A stretch of DNA of 9,063 nt from Gammaproteobacteria bacterium (GCA_023381235.1 JAMCTV010000108.1:1-9063), one strand, 5' to 3'. Positions 1 through 5,864 are shown, counted from the stretch's first letter. Numbers and translations are program-made. The notes: generated by a model not told the origin, from the letters alone.

Positions 1-172
1 CTGCCAACGGGTGCAGGCCTAGTCCAGGCAGCCCCATTTCCCGTGGCTCTTCGGCAAGATCCAAGTGAGCCAAGATCAACCGCAGACGTTTTGCGTGTAT
101 GGGCATAATGCCCGCCTTGCTGCCGGTTTTATAGAACTTCTCCAGCCCTTTATGGCGAAAAGATTTTATCAC
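1..172 (-). CDS. higB: HigB/RelE-family toxin, N-terminal 57 residues (cut by window edge)
   Basis: Reading leftwards from a GTG at 172 gives an open frame of 57 codons to the window edge. The product begins VIKSFRHKGLEKFYKTGSKA and continues through HAKRLRLILAHLD to GLPGLGLHPLA. These are the hallmarks of the short (about 90 residue) HigB toxins of the RelE/ParE superfamily: the IKSF...KGLEKFY start, the H-A-x-(K/R)-L-R-x-x-L-x-x-L-D helix and the P-G-x-x-L-H-P-L segment. Family members are mRNA endonucleases that cut codons on the translating ribosome. In this family the toxin gene comes first and the HigA antitoxin follows, so higA should lie just left of the window. An in-frame TGA lies ten codons upstream of the GTG and there is no ATG between, so GTG is the only good start. 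The catalytic C-terminal part is outside the window, so intactness cannot be judged. Confidence 0.85.
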   Translation of the reverse strand, partial: MIKSFRHKGLEKFYKTGSKAGIMPIHAKRLRLILAHLDLAEEPREMGLPGLGLHPLA

Positions 173-177
173 TGATG

Positions 178-206
178 ACTGTAACCTATAACGGTACAGG
201 TGTCAA
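178..206 (-). promoter_or_regulatory. sigma-70 promoter of the higB toxin gene
   Basis: On the minus strand a perfect -35 box TTGACA (201-206) is followed after exactly 17 bp by TACAGT (178-183), four of six matches to TATAAT. The GTG of higB is 5 bp beyond the -10 box, so transcription would start at or next to the start codon and the mRNA would be leaderless or nearly so. No Shine-Dalgarno is visible before the GTG. The promoter lies directly after the smpB stop codon. Confidence 0.65.
180..198. promoter_or_regulatory. Candidate operator palindrome in the higB promoter
   Basis: TGTAACCTATAACGGTACA is an imperfect inverted repeat with perfect outer arms TGTA/TACA plus two further matching pairs inside. 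It lies in the spacer between the -35 and -10 boxes and runs into the -10 box. Type II toxin-antitoxin loci are usually repressed by their antitoxin or the complex at such sites. Assignment to HigA is inference; the antitoxin gene is not in view. Confidence 0.4.
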
Positions 207-212
207 ATAAAT

Positions 213-680
213 TTAGCGTGTTTTCAGCAAGCGCTGCTTCTCGCGCTGCCAGTCGCGCTCGCGTTCGGTATCGCGCTTGTCGTGTGTTTGTTTGCCTTTG
301 GCGAGCGAAACTTCCAGTTTGGCGCGGCCGTTTTTCCAGTAAATCGAAAGCGGCACCAGGGTGTAGCCCTTGCGCTCCACCGCGCCGATCAACTTGTTCA
401 GTTCGTCCTTGTGCAGCAGCAGCTTGCGCGTGCGCAAGGGGTCGGGGTGGATGTGGGTGGAGGCCGTGAGAAGAGGGGAGATGTGGGCGCCAAACAGCCA
501 GGCCTCGCCGTTTTTCAGCAGCACATAGCTTTCTTTTAATTGTATATGCCCGGCGCGCAGGCTTTTGACTTCCCAGCCTTGCAGGGCAATGCCGGCCTCG
601 ACGCGGTCCTCCAGAAAATAGTCATGGCGCGCCTTCTTGTTGACGGCGACGGTGCGCGGCGCGGGCTTCTCTTTGCTCAT
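213..680 (-). CDS. smpB: SsrA-binding protein SmpB
   Basis: SmpB (155 residues; E. coli 160) binds tmRNA and carries it to stalled ribosomes for trans-translation. The sequence shows the oligonucleotide-binding barrel with the family segments NKKARHDYF near the N-terminus, EAGIALQGWEVKSLRAG, and HIHPDPLRTRKLLLHK, followed by the basic tail KGKQTHDKRDTERERDWQ that enters the mRNA channel. The frame is open further upstream to 779, but the ATG at 680 (MSKEKPAP) fits the family length, and the upstream codons carry no family sequence. No ribosome site precedes it; a TATAAT box lies 6 bp upstream, so the message is probably leaderless. The gene diverges from ratA and is followed after 40 bp by the higB toxin gene. 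No tmRNA gene is visible in the window. Confidence 0.97.
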   Translation of the reverse strand: MSKEKPAPRTVAVNKKARHDYFLEDRVEAGIALQGWEVKSLRAGHIQLKESYVLLKNGEAWLFGAHISPLLTASTHIHPDPLRTRKLLLHKDELNKLIGAVERKGYTLVPLSIYWKNGRAKLEVSLAKGKQTHDKRDTERERDWQREKQRLLKTR

Positions 681-686
681 AGGAGC

Positions 687-715
687 ATTATATAGTGCCT
701 GCGTCGCCGGAATAA
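687..715 (-). promoter_or_regulatory. Candidate smpB promoter
   Basis: The minus strand has a perfect TATAAT at 687-692, ending 6 bp before the smpB ATG. The -35 region at 17 bp spacing (710-715, TTATTC) is weak, with three of six matches. A start about 7 bp beyond the -10 would fall on the start codon. Confidence 0.5.
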
Positions 716-733
716 CAGGGATTGATGGGCGCG

Positions 734-762
734 TTGAGCCGTTTCGGGAAGTCGGCGATAAT
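734..762 (+). promoter_or_regulatory. Candidate ratA-rnfH promoter
   Basis: TTGAGC (734-739), a 17 bp spacer and GATAAT (757-762) make a good sigma-70 promoter. The ratA ATG begins 6 bp after the -10 box, so the predicted transcript has essentially no leader. There is no Shine-Dalgarno in the interval, consistent with leaderless translation. Confidence 0.6.
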
Positions 763-768
763 AGCGCC

Positions 769-1200
769 ATGATTAGCAAAAGCGCGCTGGTACCCTATGC
801 TGCGGGCGACATGTACGCACTGGTGGATGACGTCGGCTCCTATCACAAATTCCTGCCCTGGTGCCGCGCCTCGCGCGAGTTGAGCCGCAACGAGGATGAG
901 GTGCACGGTGAGATGGAAATCGTCTACGGGGGGATGCACAAGTCCTTCACCACCTGCAACCGGCTGCAAAAAAACAAGATGATCGAGATGCGCCTGGTGG
1001 AGGGGCCGTTCCGGCATCTGGAGGGTTTTTGGCGCTTCGATGCGTTGAGCCAGGAGGCCTGCAAGGTGAGCCTCGATCTCGATTTCGAGTTTCATAACAG
1101 ATTGGTGGGGCTGGCGTTCGGCCCGGTGTTCCACCAGATCAGCAACAGCCTGGTGGATGCTTTTTGCGAGCGCGCGAGGCAAGTCTATGGCAAACGCTGA
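769..1200 (+). CDS. ratA: RatA / COQ10-type START-domain protein
   Basis: The 143-residue product is a full-length single-domain protein of the polyketide cyclase/COQ10 (START fold) family. Typical segments are AGDMYALVDDVGSYHKFLPWC near the N-terminus, GEMEIVYGGMHKSFTT, VEGPFRHLEGFWRF and the C-terminal helix with LVDAFCERA. The E. coli homologue RatA (YfjG) was reported to block 50S-30S association, while mitochondrial Coq10 homologues bind ubiquinone; which activity applies here cannot be read from sequence. The ATG at 769 (MISKSALVPY) matches the family start; the frame stays open upstream to 637, but that part overlaps smpB and its promoter. It is divergent from smpB and its last 14 bases overlap rnfH, so the two are translated together. 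Confidence 0.93.
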   Translation: MISKSALVPYAAGDMYALVDDVGSYHKFLPWCRASRELSRNEDEVHGEMEIVYGGMHKSFTTCNRLQKNKMIEMRLVEGPFRHLEGFWRFDALSQEACKVSLDLDFEFHNRLVGLAFGPVFHQISNSLVDAFCERARQVYGKR

Positions 1201-1486
1201 CGCGCAGACCATCAACGTGGAGGTCGCCTATGCGCGGCCGGACGTGCAGGTGATTCTGCCGCTGGAATTACCCGTGGGCAGCACCCTGGAGCAGGCGATC
1301 CATGCCTCCGGCATCCTGGAGCGTTTCCCGGAGATTGATCTCAACGTGAACAAGGTGAGCGTGTACGGCAAGCTCGCCAGGCTCAACCAACCCCTGCGCG
1401 CGCGCGACCGGGTGGAGATCAACCGGCCGCTCATCGCCGACCCCAAGCAGGTGCGCAAGCAGCGCGCCGAACAGCAGGGTAAGTAG
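1187..1486 (+). CDS. rnfH: RnfH family protein (UPF0125)
   Basis: This 99-residue protein belongs to the RnfH/UPF0125 family, a small beta-grasp (ubiquitin-like) fold. Recognisable parts are INVEVAYARPDVQVILPLELP, GSTLEQAIHASGILERFPEIDL, VSVYGKLARLNQPLRARDRVEINRPL and the basic end DPKQVRKQRAEQ. The name comes from rnf clusters of Rhodobacter, but in most proteobacteria it sits beside ratA, as here, and its function is unproven. The ATG at 1187 lies inside the end of ratA (14 nt overlap) with a GAGG-like ribosome site about 8 nt upstream, so translational coupling is likely. The frame extends ten codons further up, without family similarity. Confidence 0.93.
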   Translation: MANADAQTINVEVAYARPDVQVILPLELPVGSTLEQAIHASGILERFPEIDLNVNKVSVYGKLARLNQPLRARDRVEINRPLIADPKQVRKQRAEQQGK

Positions 1487-1500
1487 CGGCGTAGGTCAGT

Positions 1501-1518
1501 GGCTGTTGAAAAATAGCC
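1501..1518 (+). terminator. Hairpin with GAAA tetraloop after rnfH
   Basis: GGCTGTTGAAAAATAGCC folds as a 7 bp stem (one G-U pair) closed by a GAAA loop, 15 bases after the rnfH stop. No T-tract follows, so it is not a standard intrinsic terminator. It may instead protect or define the 3' end of the ratA-rnfH mRNA, or belong to the repeat next to it. Confidence 0.4.
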
Positions 1519-1531
1519 TACCTGCGGCCTC

Positions 1532-1607
1532 AAATCCCCCCTCGCTGCCGCTTGACCCCCTTTTTCAAAGGGGGTGACCGTGAGCTTGTCGAACGGCCGG
1601 GGGATTT
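1532..1607. repeat. Nested inverted-repeat element (dispersed REP/MITE-like)
   Basis: Outer arms AAATCCCCC (1532-1540) and GGGGGATTT (1599-1607) are perfect 9 bp inverted repeats. Inside them CCCCCTTT-TTC-AAAGGGGG (1556-1574) forms an 8 bp hairpin, and a further piece, CCGTGAGCTTGTCGAACGG (1578-1596), has complementary ends. The motifs AATCCCCC...CTTTTTCAAAGGGGG and GAGCTTGTCGAAC resemble non-coding repeats scattered in many proteobacterial genomes (recollection, not a search). It lies between convergent genes, a usual location, and could act as a two-way transcription terminator. Confidence 0.6.
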
Positions 1608-1636
1608 TAGACCGCCATGCCGATCCGGATTGATAA

Positions 1637-1655
1637 GCGCCAAACAGAGTGGCGC
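1637..1655 (-). terminator. Possible bamE terminator hairpin
   Basis: GCGCCA (1637-1642) and TGGCGC (1650-1655) form a perfect 6 bp stem with a 7-base loop, beginning 10 bases after the bamE stop. Reading on the minus strand it is followed by TTATCAAT, which is only partly T-rich, so termination would be weak. Rho or the neighbouring repeat may do the rest. Confidence 0.35.
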
Positions 1656-1665
1656 ACTACTACAC

Positions 1666-2049
1666 TTAGGGCGGGTCTGACGGGACGGCGGTTGCGGCGG
1701 GCGGCTCCTGGCCTGCCGCTGCGGGCTTGATGTCACCTTCGATGCGGGTGAGCTTATCGTCATCGAAGAACAGCGTGAGACGCCGCTGCTGGCGCTCACC
1801 GCCACCCTGTTGCAGGCTGTATATGTAGTCCCAGCGGTCCTGATGGAAGGCGTCGGTGATGGGCGGGGTGCCGAGCACGAACTTGACCTGGTTTTTGGTC
1901 ATGCCGGGCTTGAGCTTGCTTACCATCTCCTGGGTGATGACGTTGCCCTGCTGGATGTCTATCTTATGGACGCCGGGGATGGGCACGGAGGGGCAGCCCG
2001 CAAGCGCGAGACTTGCGCTCAGGAGCGAAACAATGCGAAGCTTATGCAT
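1666..2049 (-). CDS. bamE: Outer membrane assembly lipoprotein BamE (SmpA/OmlA)
   Basis: BamE is a small lipoprotein of the BAM complex that inserts beta-barrel proteins into the outer membrane. The 127-residue product starts with a lipoprotein signal peptide, MHKLRIVSLLSASLALAGC, whose lipobox LAGC puts the lipidated cysteine at residue 19; proline at +2 gives no inner-membrane retention signal. The family core follows: VHKIDIQQGNVITQ, then KLKPGMTKNQVKFVLGTPP, then DRWDYIYSL, then RRLTLFFDDDKLTRIEGD. The last 20 or so residues are a low-complexity Ala/Pro tail. The frame is open for 16 codons upstream, but only the ATG at 2049 places the signal peptide correctly. It is divergent from fur and convergent with rnfH. 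No clear Shine-Dalgarno is present. Confidence 0.95.
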   Translation of the reverse strand: MHKLRIVSLLSASLALAGCPSVPIPGVHKIDIQQGNVITQEMVSKLKPGMTKNQVKFVLGTPPITDAFHQDRWDYIYSLQQGGGERQQRRLTLFFDDDKLTRIEGDIKPAAAGQEPPAATAVPSDPP

Positions 2050-2064
2050 GGCGGGGCTGGACGG

Positions 2065-2093
2065 TTGATGTTCAATGAATGTTGCATGATAAC
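2065..2093 (+). promoter_or_regulatory. Candidate fur promoter
   Basis: TTGATG (2065-2070), 17 bp spacer, GATAAC (2088-2093). The start site would be near 2100, inside or just before the AAGGG ribosome site of fur. I see no convincing 19-bp Fur box here, so autoregulation is not supported by sequence. Confidence 0.45.
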
Positions 2094-2114
2094 GCAAGGG
2101 CGCTTTTAAGTGAA
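2086..2114 (-). promoter_or_regulatory. Candidate bamE promoter overlapping the fur start
   Basis: On the minus strand TTCACT (2109-2114), 17 bp spacer and TATCAT (2086-2091, five of six). The -35 box covers the fur GTG codon, and the -10 box shares bases with the fur -10 box. The predicted bamE leader is about 30 nt. Confidence 0.4.
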
Positions 2115-2562
2115 ACGGACTACGGAAACGGGAACTCAGGCTGAAAGCCGCGATTTGAAAAGCGCAGGGCTCAAGGCCACCTTACCACGCATCAAGATTC
2201 TGCAGATGCTGGAAAGCAGTCCGGAGCGCCACCTGAGCGCCGAGGACATCTACAAGAGCCTGCTCGAAGGCGGCGAAGACGTGGGCCTCGCCACCGTGTA
2301 CCGCGTGCTGACCCAGTTTGAATCCGCCGGGCTGGTATCGCGTCAGCACTTTGAGGGCGGCCACTCGGTGTTCGAGCTCAATGAAGGCAAGCATCACGAT
2401 CATATCCTGTGCGTGAAGTGCGGTAAGATCGAGGAGTTCATGGACGAAATGATCGAGGAGCGCCAGCGCACCATCGCCAAAAAGGCCGGCTTTTCCATGA
2501 CCGATCATTCGCTCTACATTTATGGCATCTGCGCGGCCTGCCAGCGCGCTAAAGGGGCCTAA
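2110..2562 (+). CDS. fur: Ferric uptake regulator Fur
   Basis: Fur (150 residues; E. coli 148) represses iron acquisition genes when loaded with ferrous iron. The N-terminal winged helix includes LKSAGLKATLPRIKIL (16-31), HLSAEDIYKSL and the DNA-reading helix GLATVYRVLTQF (59-70). The C-terminal dimer domain holds metal-binding HHDH (95-98), the CxxC pair C101/C104 and a second CxxC pair C141/C144. The start is GTG at 2110 with AAGGG nine bases upstream; no ATG precedes the conserved core, so GTG is needed. The stretch before the conserved K-x-A-G-L-K is about eight residues longer than in E. coli. It is divergent from bamE with 60 bp between start codons, the usual neighbour in gammaproteobacteria. 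Confidence 0.97.
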   Translation: MKRTTETGTQAESRDLKSAGLKATLPRIKILQMLESSPERHLSAEDIYKSLLEGGEDVGLATVYRVLTQFESAGLVSRQHFEGGHSVFELNEGKHHDHILCVKCGKIEEFMDEMIEERQRTIAKKAGFSMTDHSLYIYGICAACQRAKGA

Positions 2563-2630
2563 TCGCCGGGGTTGTATAGTTTGACGTCCGGCGTAAATTA
2601 AACCTCACCGGGCGGGTTTGTAAAAAAATA

Positions 2631-3548
2631 ATGAAAAACCGGATACTCTCCTGCCTGCTGGCCGCGGCCAGCGCAGTCGCCGCCGCAAACGACACGCCAC
2701 GCCTGCCCGACACCCTCAGCGGCGGCGAGTTTACCTATATGGTGCAAAAGGGCGATTCGCTCGGCAGAGTCGGCTCGCGGTTCGGCGTGGATGCGGCGCT
2801 GCTCGCGCGCCTCAATGGTCTGGAATCCAATGCGCGTCTCCAGCCCGCGCAAGAGCTGTTTGTCGAGAACCGGCACATCGTGCCGGAGCATTTGAGCGCG
2901 GGCATCCTCATCAATCTGCCGCAGCGCATGCTGTTTTTCTTCAAGGATGAGGCGCTTTCCGCTTCTTATCCGGTCGGCCTGGGACGCCCCGACTGGCCTA
3001 CGCCCACAGGCAAGTTCAAGGTGTTGACCATGGAGGAAAACCCTACCTGGGATGTGCCGCTCTCCATCCAGGAGGAAATGCGCCTGGAGGGGAAGGAGGT
3101 GATAACCCAGGTTCCGCCCGGCCCCAATAACCCGCTGGGGAAATACTGGCTGGGACTGAGCTTGCCTGCCATCGGGATACACGGCACCATCGCGCCGACC
3201 AGTGTATACCGGTTCCAAAGCCACGGCTGCATACGGCTGCATCCTGACGACATCTTCGCGCTATTTGCTAATATCTCCGTTAATCTTGCAGGTAAAATCA
3301 TATATCGTCCTGTTTTGCTGGCACAGCTCCCGGACGGACGCATCTTTCTTGAGGCGCATCCGGATGTTTACAAACAGGGGGGTAATCCGTTACAAAGGGT
3401 GCAAGAATTGGCCGCCGAGGCCGACATAACAGAGATGATAGACTGGGAAAAGGTGGCGCAGGTCATCAAACAGAAGGAAGGTCTGGCGCGCGAGGTCGGC
3501 GCGCAGGTTGCAGCGGAAGTGAGTCAGCGGGAGGCAAGTCATGAGTAG
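2631..3548 (+). CDS. Periplasmic LysM-L,D-transpeptidase (ErfK/YbiS/YcfS/YnhG type)
   Basis: The 305-residue protein has a Sec signal peptide (about 1-19, ending AVAAA), a short LysM murein-binding module (about 34-78, YMVQKGDSLGRVGSRFGVD...LARLNGL) and a YkuD catalytic domain (about 90-227). The active site is complete: H184 in IGIHGT and SHGCIRL with H198, nucleophile C200 and R202. Such enzymes make meso-DAP to meso-DAP (3-3) cross-links or attach lipoproteins to peptidoglycan; which one cannot be decided here. The last 60 residues are a charged, helix-prone extension (EAHPDVYKQG, then EITEMIDWEKV-like sequence), as in the ErfK group. The start ATG at 2631 sits right before the signal peptide; its ribosome site is poor. 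The stop overlaps the start of the next gene by 8 bp. The gene lies 68 bp after fur and may be cotranscribed with it. Confidence 0.93.
   Translation: MKNRILSCLLAAASAVAAANDTPRLPDTLSGGEFTYMVQKGDSLGRVGSRFGVDAALLARLNGLESNARLQPAQELFVENRHIVPEHLSAGILINLPQRMLFFFKDEALSASYPVGLGRPDWPTPTGKFKVLTMEENPTWDVPLSIQEEMRLEGKEVITQVPPGPNNPLGKYWLGLSLPAIGIHGTIAPTSVYRFQSHGCIRLHPDDIFALFANISVNLAGKIIYRPVLLAQLPDGRIFLEAHPDVYKQGGNPLQRVQELAAEADITEMIDWEKVAQVIKQKEGLAREVGAQVAAEVSQREASHE
3529..3534 (+). promoter_or_regulatory. Ribosome binding site of the endopeptidase gene
   Basis: GGGAGG, 6 bases before the ATG at 3541, lies inside the end of the transpeptidase gene and is much stronger than that gene's own site. It fixes the downstream start and suggests coupled, possibly higher, expression of the hydrolase. 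Confidence 0.75.
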
Positions 3549-4140
3549 TGACAAGATTAACAAGCAGTGGCAGGGGAGCAGCGAGTGCGGACAGCAAGCC
3601 TTGAACCGGCGCCGCTTCCTGAAGCTCGGCGTGGCGGCGGGCGTGGCGGGGCTGTTGCCCGCGACGGCCCGGGCCAGGCCGAGCCGCAGCGTAAACCCTG
3701 CACGCGAACTCGGCTTCTACAACACGCACACCGGCGAAAAGCTCAAAGTGGTGTACAGTACAGAGGGGGCGTATATTCCCGAAGCGCTTGGCGAGATCAA
3801 CCATGTGCTGCGCGATCATTACAGCGGCGATGTGGGCGAAATGGACGCGCGCGTGCTCGACCTGTTGTACGAATTGAGGCTGAAACTGGACACGCGCGAG
3901 CCGTTCCACATCATTTCGGCCTATCGCTCCCCGGAAACCAACGCCAGGCTGGCGAAGCGCAGCGGCGGCGTGGCCAAACACAGCTTGCATCTGCACGGCA
4001 TGGCGATAGACATCCGCGTGCCGGGGCGCGATCTCGCGCAGGTGCGCAAGGCGGCGGTGGCCTTGCGGGGCGGCGGGGTGGGTTATTACCGCGGCTCCAA
4101 TTTCGTGCACCTGGATACAGGCCGCGTACGTTACTGGTAA
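3541..4140 (+). CDS. Tat-exported YcbK/MepK-like murein endopeptidase (DUF882, peptidase M15 fold)
   Basis: The 199-residue product starts with a twin-arginine signal: NRRRFLKLG (22-30), a hydrophobic Ala/Gly/Leu run and an ATARA cleavage site near 45. The mature part is a YcbK (DUF882) domain: RELGFYNTHTGEKLKV (56-70), SAYRSPETN (126-134), the zinc motif H150-x6-D157 in SLHLHGMAIDI, and H190 in NFVHLD. These are the expected metal ligands of the M15/LAS fold. E. coli MepK (YcbK) cuts 3-3 cross-links, preferring the L,D-bond, and is also a Tat substrate, so the same role is likely here. Start ATG overlaps the stop of the transpeptidase gene, preceded by a strong GGGAGG site. It converges on recN with 8 bp between stop codons. 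Confidence 0.92.
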   Translation: MSSDKINKQWQGSSECGQQALNRRRFLKLGVAAGVAGLLPATARARPSRSVNPARELGFYNTHTGEKLKVVYSTEGAYIPEALGEINHVLRDHYSGDVGEMDARVLDLLYELRLKLDTREPFHIISAYRSPETNARLAKRSGGVAKHSLHLHGMAIDIRVPGRDLAQVRKAAVALRGGGVGYYRGSNFVHLDTGRVRYW

Positions 4141-4148
4141 CGCGTAGA

Positions 4149-5852
4149 CTAGCTCCTGGCTCTTTTGACTTTTGACTCCCCGAGTTGAGCGTTGTCCAGC
4201 ATCTCGCCGGCGTGCGCCAGCGTCTGTTCGGTTATTTTCACTCCGCCCAGCATGCGCGCGATCTCATCCCGCCGTTCCTCCGCGCCGAGCGGGCGCAGCG
4301 TGATTCTGGTGGCGTCTTTTTTGGTTTCCTTGCTCACCTGAATGTGATGCCGTCCTTGCGCCGCCACTTGCGGCAAGTGCGTCACGCACAATACCTGTCG
4401 CTGTTCGCTTAACGCGCATAACTGCTGTCCCACGATCTCGGCCACGCCGCCGCCCACGCCGACATCCACTTCATCGAAGATCAAGGTCGGGATGCGCCCG
4501 CTCTGCGCGCTGATAACCTGGATGGCAAGGCTGATGCGCGACAGCTCGCCGCCGGAGGCGACCTTATTCAGGGGCTTGAGCGGCTGGCCGGGGTTGGCGC
4601 TTACCAGAAATTCCACGCGCTCCAGGCCGTGCGCCGAATACTGGTCTTCCGCCACACGTTCAAGCTGAATCTCAAACCGCCCGCCCGGCATGCCGAGTTG
4701 CTGCATACGCGCCGTCACCTGTTTTTGCAACTCCTTGGCCTGTTTGGCGCGCGCGGCGCTCAATTTTTCCGCCAGCATGAGATACGCCTGGCGCGCCGCC
4801 GCCGCTTCCTTCTGCAGTTGATCCAGGCGCGCGTCGGCGCCTTCGATATTGGCCAGCTCCTCTGCCAGGCGCCGGTGCAGATCAGGTAATTCATCAGGGG
4901 TTATACGATGCTTGCGCGCCAGATCATGAATAGTGGCAAGACGCTGCTCCACCTTGTGCAGGCGCTCAGGGTCGCCTTCCAGGTGGTCGAGATAGTGACG
5001 CAGTTCGTTCACCGCCTCTTGCAGTTGTATCGCCGCGCCGTCGAGCAATTCGCTCAGCTTAATCAGCCCGGTGTCGTACTCATGCAGCTTCTGCAACTCA
5101 TTCGCGCTGTGCGTGAGCAGACCCAGGGCCGAGCCCTGTTCATTTTCATATAATGCGGAGAGCGCGCCCTGCGTGGCTTCCAGCAGGCGGTTTACATTGG
5201 CAAGCCGCGCATGTTCGGCATTGAGCGCCGGCCACTCGTCCGGCTCCAGCTTCAGCGCATCCAGCTCCTGCACCTGGTAGCGCAGCAGGGTGAGACGGGT
5301 TTCACGTTCGCTCTGGGCGCGCAGCAGCGTGTCCAGTTCGCGCGTGCTGCTGATCCAGCGCTTATGCAATGACGCGAGATCGGCCAGCATCGGCGCGTGC
5401 CCGGCGTAATCGTCCAGATGCTCGCGCTGCGCGTTGCGCTGTAGCAGCGACTGGTGCTCGTGCTGGCCGTGGATGTCCACCAGCAGGTCGCCCAGTTCCT
5501 GCAAGAGTTGCAGCGGGACAGTGGAACCGTTGATGTATGCTTTTGAACGGCCCTCCAGGGTGATGATGCGGCGCAGCACACAATCCGGCGCATCGTCCAG
5601 ATCATGCCCGTTCAGCCACTCGCGCGCGCGCGCGATTTTGCCAAGATCGAAGCTGGCGCTGATCTCGGCGCGCGTCGCGCCATGGCGGATCATGCCGTTC
5701 TCGGCGCGCCCGCCCAGCGCGAGCAGCAGCGCGTCCACGATGATGGACTTGCCCGCGCCGGTCTCGCCGGTGAGCACGGTCATGCCCGCGCCGAGATCGA
5801 GTTCCAGGTTTTCAATAATGGCGAAATCGCGGATGCCAAGATGCGTCAGCAT
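4149..5852 (-). CDS. recN: DNA repair protein RecN
   Basis: RecN (567 residues; E. coli 553) is an SMC-like ATPase used in double-strand break repair. Visible are Walker A GETGAGKS (29-36), KAYINGSTVPLQLLQELGDLLVDIHGQHEHQSLL-type sequence, a long central coiled coil rich in Leu, Glu and Arg (about 170-375), the ABC signature SGGELSR from 433, Walker B TLIFDEVD (456-463), GVGGGVAE and the H-loop CVTHLPQ (His 492). The ATG at 5852 has AAGGG six bases upstream. The gene starts 12 bp after the nadK stop, so the two form an operon, a common arrangement in gammaproteobacteria. No LexA box is visible in the short gap; any SOS control would have to act from upstream of nadK. Confidence 0.97.
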   Translation of the reverse strand: MLTHLGIRDFAIIENLELDLGAGMTVLTGETGAGKSIIVDALLLALGGRAENGMIRHGATRAEISASFDLGKIARAREWLNGHDLDDAPDCVLRRIITLEGRSKAYINGSTVPLQLLQELGDLLVDIHGQHEHQSLLQRNAQREHLDDYAGHAPMLADLASLHKRWISSTRELDTLLRAQSERETRLTLLRYQVQELDALKLEPDEWPALNAEHARLANVNRLLEATQGALSALYENEQGSALGLLTHSANELQKLHEYDTGLIKLSELLDGAAIQLQEAVNELRHYLDHLEGDPERLHKVEQRLATIHDLARKHRITPDELPDLHRRLAEELANIEGADARLDQLQKEAAAARQAYLMLAEKLSAARAKQAKELQKQVTARMQQLGMPGGRFEIQLERVAEDQYSAHGLERVEFLVSANPGQPLKPLNKVASGGELSRISLAIQVISAQSGRIPTLIFDEVDVGVGGGVAEIVGQQLCALSEQRQVLCVTHLPQVAAQGRHHIQVSKETKKDATRITLRPLGAEERRDEIARMLGGVKITEQTLAHAGEMLDNAQLGESKVKRARS

Positions 5853-5864
5853 GAACGGCCCTTG

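Noticed and set aside
2050..2109. Fur box for fur autoregulation
   Set aside because: Only a single GATAA-like hexamer is present, already explained by the -10 boxes; no 19-bp inverted repeat.
2564..2593. Stem CGCCGG...CCGGCG after fur as a terminator
   Set aside because: The loop is 18 nt and no T-tract follows, so it is unlikely to terminate; read-through from fur into the transpeptidase gene remains possible.
2572..2599. Promoter TTGTAT-16-TAAATT before the L,D-transpeptidase
   Set aside because: Only three of six matches in the -35; a better -35 (TTGACG, 2581-2586) has no -10 at the right distance. Not strong enough to call.
2598..3242. Minus-strand open frame of 214 codons opposite the L,D-transpeptidase
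   Set aside because: Shadow of a gene with a signal peptide, LysM and intact active site; no family features of its own.
3466..4110. Minus-strand open frame of 214 codons opposite the endopeptidase gene
   Set aside because: Antisense shadow rich in His, Ala and Arg, with no domain or ribosome site.
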